Shown in pieces: positions 1 to 6,132 of a stretch of DNA of 10,209 nucleotides. The DNA lies in contig JAUXCK010000062.1 of the NCBI GenBank assembly GCA_030618925.1, forward strand, positions 1 to 10,209. Reading direction: 5' to 3'. The DNA is from Desulfobacteraceae bacterium. GTDB lineage: Bacteria; Desulfobacterota; Desulfobacteria; Desulfobacterales; SURF-7. Each line of letters starts with the position of its first letter. Positions within the stretch are counted from its first letter, which is position 1. Below the pieces are notes generated by a model. That model made no database searches. It saw only the letters and a list, made by a program, of their open reading frames with translations, and had not been told where the DNA came from. Made by a program: the position numbers and the translations under genes.

Positions 1-111
1 CACCGTATTTCGCCTCAGCCCCGTGAGTTCAACGGCGTGCTCAGTCGTGCGATCCTCACTCCCAAACGTATCGCGTTCCTCGCCAAGAATCAGATCAACC
101 CGAGACGCCAT
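1..111 (-). CDS. Partial unrecognised ORF running off the left edge
   Basis: An open frame begins at an ATG at 111 (MASRVDLILGEERD...) and continues without a stop for 37 codons to the window edge. It overlaps the trpA 3' end by 22 nt in another frame. The same frame is also open upstream of that ATG, through the last part of trpA, so the ATG may not be the true start. The product is charged (E, D, R, T rich) and I do not recognise a family. It could be the next gene of the operon, the end of a foreign insert, or a chance open frame in GC-rich DNA. The sequence to the left of the window is needed to decide. Confidence 0.3.
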   Translation of the reverse strand, partial: MASRVDLILGEERDTFGSEDRTTEHAVELTGLRRNTV

Positions 112-857
112 CGCCTCATCCGTCTTCCACCGACCCCCTCTTTGTCCACCAGCCGGATGGTCTGGGTGCCGATAACGGCGATGTCCACCTTACTCCTCAG
201 AAAATCCACGTCTCTTTTATCTTTAACACCAAACCCAAGGGCCAGTGGAAGGTGTGTGGCCCTGCGGCACCTTTCAATATAGGATTCCAATTCGCCGGTG
301 AAACGGGTATCACTGCCGGTCACCCCTTTTCTGGCCACACAATAAACAAAGCCCTTGCTGCAGGCGGCAATAGACCTTAGTCTTGTGTCCGGTGTGCTGG
401 GTGAAAAAATAAAAACCGGAGCCAGGCGATGGTCGGCCATGATTCTCAGATAATCTTCTCCCTCTTCCGGCGGGAGATCAGGGACAATGGCCCCTTTTAA
501 CCCAGCCCTGGCCATGAAGGCGGCAAAGCGATCCAGGCCATATTGAAAAAGGATATTGTAGTAGCTCATAAATAAAAACGGGATATCAAATGTCCGAGCG
601 ACCCTTTGTGCAAAATCGACACATTTTTCCACTGTGGCACCGTTTGCCAGGGCCGCCTGGTTGGCGCGAAGGATGACCGGACCGTCCGCAATGGGCTCTG
701 AAAACGGAATCTGGAGTTCCATCAGGTCAACGCCGGCTTCAACCATGGCCTCGATGATCTGAAATCCCTCTTCAAAAGAAGGATATCCAAGAACAATATG
801 GGTCATCAACAGGATCTCCTTTTTTCCCCGCTCTGCCCGAATATGGGACTCAAGCAT
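90..857 (-). CDS. trpA: Tryptophan synthase alpha chain, atypical C-terminus
   Basis: TrpA cleaves indole-3-glycerol phosphate to indole and glyceraldehyde 3-phosphate and passes indole through a tunnel to TrpB. The start is ATG at 857, 5 nt after GGAGGG, and it overlaps the trpB stop by 8 nt (ATGCTTGA). The product is 255 aa, against about 265-270 for the family. The catalytic acids are present: E47 in MELQIPFSEP and D58 in IADGP, equivalent to E. coli E49 and D60. The loop-6 motif KGVTGSD, the phosphate-site GFGVKD and VIGTQT are also visible. Two interface positions differ from the enteric enzyme: Q49 for G51 and E54 for D56. After RLVDKEG the protein ends in a basic tail (VGGRRMRRWRLGLI) instead of the usual C-terminal helix. 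This suggests a frameshift, a replaced 3' end or a sequence error. The family call is secure; the natural C-terminus is not. Confidence 0.93.
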   Translation of the reverse strand: MLESHIRAERGKKEILLMTHIVLGYPSFEEGFQIIEAMVEAGVDLMELQIPFSEPIADGPVILRANQAALANGATVEKCVDFAQRVARTFDIPFLFMSYYNILFQYGLDRFAAFMARAGLKGAIVPDLPPEEGEDYLRIMADHRLAPVFIFSPSTPDTRLRSIAACSKGFVYCVARKGVTGSDTRFTGELESYIERCRRATHLPLALGFGVKDKRDVDFLRSKVDIAVIGTQTIRLVDKEGVGGRRMRRWRLGLI

Positions 858-2076
858 GGTATCCCTCCGCTTTTTTCTTGATAAATTCTCTCCACTTCGG
901 ATCGGTGAACGCATCGGCAATCGTAAAGATATCCTTGTCTCCCCGTCCTGACTGATTAATCAGAATGCTGTCTTCCGATGAAAGGGTCGGCGCCTCCTTG
1001 AATGCCTGGACAAAGGCATGGGCAGACTCCAATGCAGGAATCAACCCTTCCTTTTGCATGGTAAGGGACAGGGCGTTCAAAACCTCTTCATCCGAAGCCG
1101 CCTCAAAGCGGACCCTGCCCGCCTCTTTCAGATGCGATAGAATCGGAGAGACCCCGACATAATCCAGACCTGCGGCAATGCTGTGGGTTTTCTTCATCTG
1201 TCCGTCGCTATTCTGTAAAAAATAGGTTTTATACCCCTGGGCCACACCGATGCGCGCATCATTTGAACACAGGCGTGATGCATGCTCACCTGAATCAAGC
1301 CCTTTTCCGCCTGCCTCCACCCCCACCAGCGCTACCGGGTCGTCCATGAACCCGGAAAAAATGCCCAGGGCATTTGAACCGCCGCCCACACAGGCATACA
1401 CCCGTGACGGAAGACGTCCATCCAGGTCCATGATCTGCTTCCGGGCCTCCTTTCCAATGATGGATTGAAAATAGGACACCATCTCCGGGAAAGGGTGGGG
1501 GCCGCATGCCGTACCCAGCACATAGTGTGTTGTGTCCATATGGGTGACCCAGTCACGAAACGCTTCATTAATGGCATCCTTTAGAATTCTGGTGCCGTCC
1601 AGTACCGGAACCACCCTGGCGCCCAGCCGTTCCATCCAGAACACATTCGGGCGCTGCCGCTCCAAATCCACCTCGCCCATATAGATGGTGCACTCAAACC
1701 CGAACCTGGCAGCCATGGTGGCAGTGGCCACCCCATGCTGGCCGGCCCCGGTTTCGGCAATCACACGTTTCTTGCCCATGCGTTTAACCAAAAGTCCCTG
1801 ACCCATTACATTATTCGCCTTATGGGCGCCTGTATGATTAAGGTCTTCCCGCTTGATATAAATGCGGGGACCCTTAAACATCCGGGTCAGATTTTCAGCA
1901 AAGGTCACAGGCGTCGGGCGGCAGGAAAAGGACGACATCAGGGATGTATATTCCTGCCAGAAATGCGGATCGTTTTTGGCTTTCTGAAAAGCGTCCACAA
2001 GCTCATCAAAGGTGGCCACAAGGATTTCCGGAATATAGGCCCCACCAAACCCTTCATAATAGCCCCGATTAATCAT
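850..2076 (-). CDS. trpB: Tryptophan synthase beta chain
   Basis: This is the PLP-dependent beta subunit that condenses indole with L-serine to L-tryptophan in the cytoplasmic alpha2beta2 complex. At 408 aa it is slightly longer than the typical ~400. It is of the TrpB1 type that partners with TrpA. Visible motifs are KREDLNHTGAHKAN with PLP lysine K86, AETGAGQHGVAT with the catalytic E108, the phosphate-binding GGGSNA (231-236), GLDYVGVSP (303-311), LESAHA (349-354) and SGRGDKD (376-382). K166, equivalent to enteric K167 that bridges to the alpha subunit, is kept. The start is ATG at 2076 because GGAGGA lies 7 nt upstream and the homologous region begins MINRGYYEGFGG. An in-frame extension to 2148 lies inside gntR and is not needed. 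It overlaps gntR by 8 nt at one end and trpA by 8 nt at the other, which indicates translational coupling. Confidence 0.97.
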   Translation of the reverse strand: MINRGYYEGFGGAYIPEILVATFDELVDAFQKAKNDPHFWQEYTSLMSSFSCRPTPVTFAENLTRMFKGPRIYIKREDLNHTGAHKANNVMGQGLLVKRMGKKRVIAETGAGQHGVATATMAARFGFECTIYMGEVDLERQRPNVFWMERLGARVVPVLDGTRILKDAINEAFRDWVTHMDTTHYVLGTACGPHPFPEMVSYFQSIIGKEARKQIMDLDGRLPSRVYACVGGGSNALGIFSGFMDDPVALVGVEAGGKGLDSGEHASRLCSNDARIGVAQGYKTYFLQNSDGQMKKTHSIAAGLDYVGVSPILSHLKEAGRVRFEAASDEEVLNALSLTMQKEGLIPALESAHAFVQAFKEAPTLSSEDSILINQSGRGDKDIFTIADAFTDPKWREFIKKKAEGYHA

Positions 2077-2803
2077 CTTGAATTCCTCCAATTGTCTGTG
2101 AAAAAACAAACCGATCTGTTCGACAATAAAGTTCTGAATAAACGGCATTTTCTGCCTGTTTAAAATGAAGAAACCGTTTCACCACCAGCACAGGCGTCTC
2201 AGGAAGCACCCTGAGATCTTCTGCGTGTTTACCGGTCAGACAACCGATCCGAAAATTTTGATCCCCTCCCCGGGGACGCATATAATAAAGCTCTTCCACA
2301 ATCTGTGAGAGGGATCGACCGGATATATCCAATTGATCAATACCGGAAAAAAGCATTGGATGCAGATAAATATGTTCCTTAAGGACCGGTATTTCTTCGA
2401 CACTGCTGAGCCGGGAAAAAAAATAGGCCTTTGCTTCTGAAAAGGGATTTTCCGGGTCCTGGCGCACACTTTCAAGCCTGATCTTTTCAAGAATACGGGT
2501 ATTGACGGATATGCCTTTTCGATGAAAAGCGGAAAGCGTGCCGCCCAGGGAAAAAAGATCCACCTCTTCCGGTTTCGCCAGAACAAACGTACCTGACCCT
2601 CTTTTGCGGGTTAGAAAACGCCTGCGCACCAGAAGATCGGTCGCCTGCCTGGCGGTCGGCCTTCCAATGCCGAACTGCTCGGCCAGTCGATGTTCAGATG
2701 GAATTTTTGTCTCTGGCGGATACTCATTGGAACGTATTCTTGCAAGAATAATATCTGCAAGCTGATGATACAATGGAACCGGGGAATCTGAATTCAACAT
2801 CAT
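2069..2803 (-). CDS. GntR-family transcriptional regulator (HutC/UTRA type)
   Basis: This 244-aa DNA-binding regulator has a GntR winged helix-turn-helix at about residues 9-73: PLYHQLADII, KIPSEHRLAEQFGIGRPTAR and the wing KRGSGTFV. A UTRA-like effector domain follows at about 85-240. UTRA domains bind small metabolites, which typically release the protein from its operator. Start choice: ATGATG at 2803/2800 follows GGAG by 4 or 7 nt, so the second Met is also possible. The stop overlaps the trpB start (ATGATTAA), making this the first gene of gntR-trpB-trpA. Inference: it senses a compound of tryptophan metabolism (tryptophan, indole, serine or a precursor) and controls trpBA and itself. 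The ligand cannot be read from the sequence. A palindrome across the predicted promoter supports autoregulation. Confidence 0.92.
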   Translation of the reverse strand: MMLNSDSPVPLYHQLADIILARIRSNEYPPETKIPSEHRLAEQFGIGRPTARQATDLLVRRRFLTRKRGSGTFVLAKPEEVDLFSLGGTLSAFHRKGISVNTRILEKIRLESVRQDPENPFSEAKAYFFSRLSSVEEIPVLKEHIYLHPMLFSGIDQLDISGRSLSQIVEELYYMRPRGGDQNFRIGCLTGKHAEDLRVLPETPVLVVKRFLHFKQAENAVYSELYCRTDRFVFSQTIGGIQDD

Positions 2804-2866
2804 TTATCTCCATATGCCGAAGACGTGCTGCCTGGATCTGAGCATAACCGAAATAGATCATATTCT

Positions 2867-2920
2867 TTCTCAATAACTTTTCAGGTCTCAATGCCTTTTC
2901 AGATCTCAATGGCTTCTCAG
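2867..2920 (-). repeat. Three 18-bp tandem units in the gntR-trpBA leader
   Basis: Read on the minus strand, the units are CTGAGAAGCCATTGAGAT (2920-2903), CTGAAAAGGCATTGAGAC (2902-2885) and CTGAAAAGTTATTGAGAA (2884-2867). They abut exactly, and each shares CTGA-AAG--ATTGAGA. The array starts next to the predicted transcription start (about 2922), so it would be the first ~54 nt of the operon mRNA. Because 18 is a multiple of three, the frame through it stays open and reads LRSEKA-like repeats. The only ATG of that frame lies in the -10 box, so translation is unlikely. Confidence 0.85.
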
Positions 2921-2928
2921 GCAAATTA

Positions 2929-2957
2929 ATCATACATTGGTTAAGTTGTCAAGACAA
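2929..2957 (-). promoter_or_regulatory. Predicted sigma70 promoter of gntR-trpB-trpA
   Basis: On the minus strand, -35 TTGTCT (2957-2952) is followed by a 17-nt spacer and -10 TATGAT (2934-2929), five of six matches to TATAAT. A perfect TTGACA (2952-2947) overlaps the -35 box, but its 17-nt-spaced -10 (TTAATT) is weak. Transcription would start near 2922, about 120 nt before gntR. This is a motif match only. Confidence 0.5.
2946..2957. promoter_or_regulatory. Candidate GntR operator palindrome
   Basis: The 12-bp dyad TTGTC-AA-GACAA has perfect 5-bp arms and covers the -35 element. Its shape resembles known GntR-superfamily sites; the DasR site TGGTCTAGACCA differs at a few positions. A repressor bound here would block RNA polymerase on its own operon. 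That the neighbouring GntR protein binds it is an inference from position and symmetry. Confidence 0.42.
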
Positions 2958-2987
2958 TTTTACTAATTTCAAACCCCAAAAAGCCAT
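2949..2987 (-). CDS. Possible 12-aa peptide ORF with one Trp codon
   Basis: ATG at 2987 opens MAFWGLKLVKLS and ends at TGA (2951-2949). A purine-rich GGGAGAGGG (3002-2994) lies 6 nt upstream, a strong ribosome-binding site for so short an ORF. It sits in the region before gntR and contains one Trp codon. Against a classical trp leader: only one Trp, no following terminator/antiterminator pair that I can see, and the best predicted promoter starts downstream of it. It would be transcribed only from a more distal promoter or by read-through from dapL. Confidence 0.2.
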   Translation of the reverse strand: MAFWGLKLVKLS

Positions 2988-3035
2988 TTTGCACCCTCTC
3001 CCTTTTTTATCATTAACAGAGTGAAGCGATTCCTT

Positions 3036-3101
3036 ATTCAACACTCAGCGTTCAGCTTCGAAATTCGACATTCGGCGTTCGGCGTTCGAAATTCGACATT
3101 C
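3036..3101. repeat. Degenerate heptamer array RTTCRRC downstream of dapL
   Basis: The stretch breaks into ten consecutive units: ATTCAAC, ACTCAGC, GTTCAGC, TTCGAA (6 nt), ATTCGAC, ATTCGGC, GTTCGGC, GTTCGAA, ATTCGAC and a partial ATTC. A 17-bp segment, TTCGAAATTCGACATTC, recurs exactly at 3057-3073 and 3085-3101. Each copy contains the 11-bp palindrome TCGAAATTCGA. The array lies 20 nt past the dapL stop. It is non-coding as far as I can tell, and no U-tract marks it as a terminator. Confidence 0.85.
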
Positions 3102-3120
3102 TCTATTATTCGCCGTTATA

Positions 3121-4347
3121 TTATTTCTGCAGCGCCTTTTTAATCCGGATCATGGCCTCCTGGACATTCTCATGGCTGTTGAACGCACTGATACGGATAA
3201 AACCTTTTCCACAGGTCCCAAAACCTGCACCAGGGGTACACACCACACCGGCCGTATTCAGCAGCATGTCAAAAAAATCCCATGAGTCTGCCTTGCCATC
3301 TATCCAGATATAAGGGGAGTTTGTGCCACCGACACACTCATATCCCAAATCAGTCATCTCTTTTCTGATCAATGCGGCATTTTTCATATAATAATCAACC
3401 AGAGATGCCACCTGGGACCGTCCCTCCGCGCTGAATACTGCTGCTGCAGACTTCTGAACCGGATAGGATACCCCATTGAATTTTGTGGAAATACGCCGCT
3501 GCCACATAGTGTGTAAAAAGTGTTTTCCCCCTCCGGCATCATACCCGACGCAGTCTTTGGGGACAACCGTATACGCACACCGCGTCCCTGTAAACCCGGC
3601 TGTCTTTGAAAAGCTTCTGAATTCTATGGCCACCTCACGGGCACCCTCGATTTCATAAATCGACCGCGGTATATGAGTGTCCCGGACAAAGGCCTCATAT
3701 GCCGCATCATAAAGGATGAGGGACCGATTTTCTCTTGCATAGCTTACCCAGGCCTCGAGAACACCCCGGTCAGCCACCGCCCCGGTGGGATTGTTTGGAA
3801 AACAGAGGTAGATCAGGTCAACAGGGGTCTCCGGCAGGCCTGGCACAAACCCATTTTCCCGGGTGCCGTCGAGGTAATGAACGCTTTCGTATCTGCCATT
3901 GCCAAACCGCCCCGTGCGCCCTGCCATGACATTGGTGTCCAGGTAAACCGGGTAAACCGGATCAGGAATTGCGATTTTAATATCCTGTGCAAAGATCTCC
4001 TGGATGTTGCCGGTATCGCACTTGGCCCCGTCACTGATAAATATCTCCTCACAAGAAATATCTGCACCGCGGGATTTAAAATCGAACTCCACAATTTTTT
4101 CCGTTAAAAAGGGGTACCCCTGGTCCGGGCCATACCCCCGGAAGGTGCTGTCATCCGCCATTTCATCCACAGCAGAATGAAATGCTTTGACACAGGCTTC
4201 CGGCAGTGCCCGTGTGACGTCACCGATGCCGAGCTTGATAATTTCCCTGTCCGGATGGGCCTTTTGAAACGCCGCCACCCGGTCTCCAATATCTTTAAAT
4301 AAATAAGATGCCTGCAGTTTGAGATAATTTTCATTGATTCGAATCAT
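3121..4347 (-). CDS. dapL: LL-diaminopimelate aminotransferase
   Basis: DapL converts L-tetrahydrodipicolinate directly to LL-2,6-diaminopimelate with glutamate as amino donor. It bypasses the succinylase/acetylase steps of lysine and peptidoglycan synthesis. The product is 408 aa, normal for the family (about 410), and is a fold-type I PLP aminotransferase. Visible features are the N-terminal INENYLKLQASYLF, LGIGDVT (39-45), GYGPDQGYPFL (71-81), SDGAKCDTGN (105-114), FPNNPTGA (183-190), YDAAYEAF with PLP-ring D214 (213-220), SFSKTAGFTGTRCAY with PLP lysine K248, and GFIRISAF near the end. The ATG at 4347 has GAGGG 7 nt upstream. It stands alone in this window, with no dapA, dapB or dapF beside it, and is divergent from rimO across a 462-nt spacer. 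Confidence 0.96.
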   Translation of the reverse strand: MIRINENYLKLQASYLFKDIGDRVAAFQKAHPDREIIKLGIGDVTRALPEACVKAFHSAVDEMADDSTFRGYGPDQGYPFLTEKIVEFDFKSRGADISCEEIFISDGAKCDTGNIQEIFAQDIKIAIPDPVYPVYLDTNVMAGRTGRFGNGRYESVHYLDGTRENGFVPGLPETPVDLIYLCFPNNPTGAVADRGVLEAWVSYARENRSLILYDAAYEAFVRDTHIPRSIYEIEGAREVAIEFRSFSKTAGFTGTRCAYTVVPKDCVGYDAGGGKHFLHTMWQRRISTKFNGVSYPVQKSAAAVFSAEGRSQVASLVDYYMKNAALIRKEMTDLGYECVGGTNSPYIWIDGKADSWDFFDMLLNTAGVVCTPGAGFGTCGKGFIRISAFNSHENVQEAMIRIKKALQK

Positions 4348-4400
4348 AAATTTACCCTCTTTTAATTAACCTGAATGACCAAGCCTTTTTCCGGATGTCT

Positions 4401-4422
4401 CATAATTTGAACATAATTTCAA
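4401..4422. repeat. 11-bp tandem duplication with dyad, upstream of dapL
   Basis: CATAATTTGAA and CATAATTTCAA lie back to back with one mismatch, and the junction forms an inverted pair TTGAA-N6-TTCAA (4407-4422). It is 54-75 nt before the dapL start, where an operator or promoter would be expected. No regulator is assigned. The tract is AT-rich, so chance is possible. Confidence 0.4.
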
Positions 4423-4510
4423 CCCCGGCCTGTCATTAGGGTGCAATTAAAAATGTTGATTTACGCCTGAGATTTACTTTACCCGATGGGGTTCATAACC
4501 ACTATCATCC

Positions 4511-4552
4511 TAATCGTAATCGTAATCTTAATCGTAATCGTAATCATAATCC
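4511..4552. repeat. Hexanucleotide microsatellite (TAATCN)7
   Basis: Seven head-to-tail hexamers occur: TAATCG, TAATCG, TAATCT, TAATCG, TAATCG, TAATCA, TAATCC. Four are identical and the others differ only at the last base. The tract lies 163 nt from dapL and 257 nt from rimO in non-coding DNA. It could vary in copy number by slippage. Confidence 0.93.
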
Positions 4553-4809
4553 TGCAGACAGGATTTGATTTATGCGGGTAGAATTAATAAAAACCAACCG
4601 ATAAGATAAGGACGGAATTTTTTTGGCTTTTAATTCTTTCCCATTTACGGTATTTTACACCTGAACCGATGGTTTGTTAAACCACAATCCGACAGTCTGG
4701 AAGTGTTCCCCCCGATGCCCCGGGTTTTAGGCCAGACAGCCTTGACACCTGAAGCAGCCGGGCAACATCTCACACGCTTCCGACCCGTCATTTTGGCGAG
4801 GACTTTAAG

Positions 4810-6132
4810 ATGAAACTAAATCTGGTCAGCCTTGGTTGCGCCAGAAATCTTGTGGACAGTGAAGTGATGCTTGGCTGTCTCATAAAGGACGGATGGACCC
4901 TGACAGAAGAACCCGCAGATGCCGAGGTCATCATTGTAAATACCTGCAGCTTTATTTCCTCTGCTGTTGATGAATCCATCGATACCATCCTGGCACTGGC
5001 GGAATTCAAAAAGACAGGGGACTGCAAACGTTTGGTGGTTATCGGCTGCCTTCCTGAACGATTCAGAGAAGAACTGGCGCAGTCTCTGCCGGAGGTCGAC
5101 ATGTTTCTCGGAACAGGCGCCTATGATCAGATTGTCTCCGCGCTGGAAAAAAGTCTGAACACTGATTCACGGCCCTGTCTTCTGCCCGAGCCTTATAAAT
5201 CACCCCTGCACCGGGCCGGACTGCCCCGGATCATAACGACTTCCCACATGGCATACCTTAAAATTGCTGAAGGATGCAGCAGGCACTGTACTTACTGCAT
5301 GATCCCCAGACTCCGTGGAAAGCAGAGGAGCCGCCCCTTGAATGACATCGTCATGGAAGGGCAATCACTTGTCCGTCGGGGAATCAGGGAGTTGGTGCTT
5401 GTGGCACAGGACTCAACAGGTTACGGAAAAGATCTGGATCCGGCTGCCGGACTGGATAAACTGCTTGAAAATCTGGCCGATATCTCCGATAATGTCTGGT
5501 TGAGGTTTCTTTACGGACATCCGGAAAGTATTGAAGAGAACCTGATCAAGACAATTGCTGCCCGGCAGAATATCTGCTCCTATTTTGACATACCGATTCA
5601 GCACGCCAGCGATCCTTTGCTGAAAAAAATGGGAAGACACTATACACAAGATATTCTGCGAAGACTGTTTGACACGATCCGGTCAATAGTGCCGGACGCT
5701 GCGCTTCGGACAACCGTTATTGTCGGGTTTCCCGGAGAAACCGAAAATGATTTCAGCCGTCTGATTGACTTTGTCCAGGAAATCCGTTTTGACCATCTGG
5801 GGGTGTTTACGTACTCTGATTCTAAAGACCTGCCTTCCCACAGGCTGCCGGACCCTGTGGACGAAAAGACGGCCGCCATGCGGCATGACCGGCTCATGGC
5901 CTGTCAGGCTGATATTTCATTTGCCAGAAATCAAACTTATATTGGTAAAACCTTTCGAGTTCTGGTAGAAGAGGGCCCGGAAGACAATTATTATAAAGGC
6001 AGAACGGCCTTCCAGGCGCCGGAAGTTGATGGAATCACTTATATTGCCGCAAATGATGTAACCATCGGCAGCTTTGTGAACGTAAACATCACCGACGCCT
6101 CCGACTACGATATAACAGGAACGCCCGTATGA
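4810..6132 (+). CDS. rimO: Ribosomal protein S12 (uS12) methylthiotransferase RimO
   Basis: RimO is a radical-SAM methylthiotransferase that adds a methylthio group to a conserved aspartate of ribosomal protein uS12, using two [4Fe-4S] clusters. The product is 440 aa, typical for the family. The N-terminal UPF0004 domain carries cluster-binding C10 (SLGCARN), C46 (NTCSFI) and C80 (IGCLPER). The radical-SAM domain has GCSRHCTYCMIP with C156, C160 and C163, then VAQDSTGYG, IPIQHASD and TTVIVGFPGET. A C-terminal TRAM-like segment runs from about 375. The N-terminal SLGCARNLVDSE separates RimO from the tRNA enzyme MiaB. The ATG at 4810 follows GAGG by 8 nt. Its stop overlaps the next gene as ATGA, so it heads a plus-strand operon. 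Confidence 0.96.
   Translation: MKLNLVSLGCARNLVDSEVMLGCLIKDGWTLTEEPADAEVIIVNTCSFISSAVDESIDTILALAEFKKTGDCKRLVVIGCLPERFREELAQSLPEVDMFLGTGAYDQIVSALEKSLNTDSRPCLLPEPYKSPLHRAGLPRIITTSHMAYLKIAEGCSRHCTYCMIPRLRGKQRSRPLNDIVMEGQSLVRRGIRELVLVAQDSTGYGKDLDPAAGLDKLLENLADISDNVWLRFLYGHPESIEENLIKTIAARQNICSYFDIPIQHASDPLLKKMGRHYTQDILRRLFDTIRSIVPDAALRTTVIVGFPGETENDFSRLIDFVQEIRFDHLGVFTYSDSKDLPSHRLPDPVDEKTAAMRHDRLMACQADISFARNQTYIGKTFRVLVEEGPEDNYYKGRTAFQAPEVDGITYIAANDVTIGSFVNVNITDASDYDITGTPV

Larger units (their letters stand above)
2804..3120. other. Intergenic region between dapL and gntR
   Basis: These 317 nt separate two genes on the same strand. They hold, from the dapL side, the heptamer array, a T-rich stretch (3003-3010), the small Trp-containing ORF, the promoter with its palindrome, and the 18-bp repeat leader. 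I see no convincing intrinsic terminator for dapL, so read-through into gntR is possible. Confidence 0.7.
4348..4809. other. Divergent dapL/rimO intergenic region
   Basis: This 462-nt stretch has no credible gene. It holds the dapL ribosome-binding site and 11-bp duplication on the left, the hexamer microsatellite at 4511-4552, a small hairpin at 4670-4684 (TGGTTT/AAACCA, no U-tract), and TTGACA at 4742-4747 on the rimO side without a good -10 at the right distance. The rimO ribosome-binding site GAGG ends 8 nt before its ATG. No known riboswitch was recognised. Confidence 0.65.

Noticed and set aside
37..282. 81-aa plus-strand ORF at the left end
   Set aside because: Mostly antisense to trpA; no domain and no ribosome-binding site.
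1735..2163. 142-aa plus-strand ORF
   Set aside because: It lies opposite trpB, which has full family motifs; the product shows no recognisable domain.
2724..2933. 69-aa minus-strand ORF through the 18-bp repeats into gntR
   Set aside because: Its only ATG is inside the predicted -10 box, and it overlaps the gntR start; the open frame is explained by the 18-bp period.
2804..3000. TRAP site, T-box or classical trp attenuator
   Set aside because: There is no run of closely spaced GAG/UAG triplets, no T-box signature, only one Trp codon and no terminator/antiterminator pair before gntR.
3036..3101. CRISPR array
   Set aside because: The repeat period is seven bases, with no repeat/spacer alternation and no cas genes.
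4670..4684. Hairpin TGGTTT/AAACCA as a terminator or regulatory RNA
   Set aside because: Six pairs, mostly A-T, and no T-tract; not distinguishable from chance.
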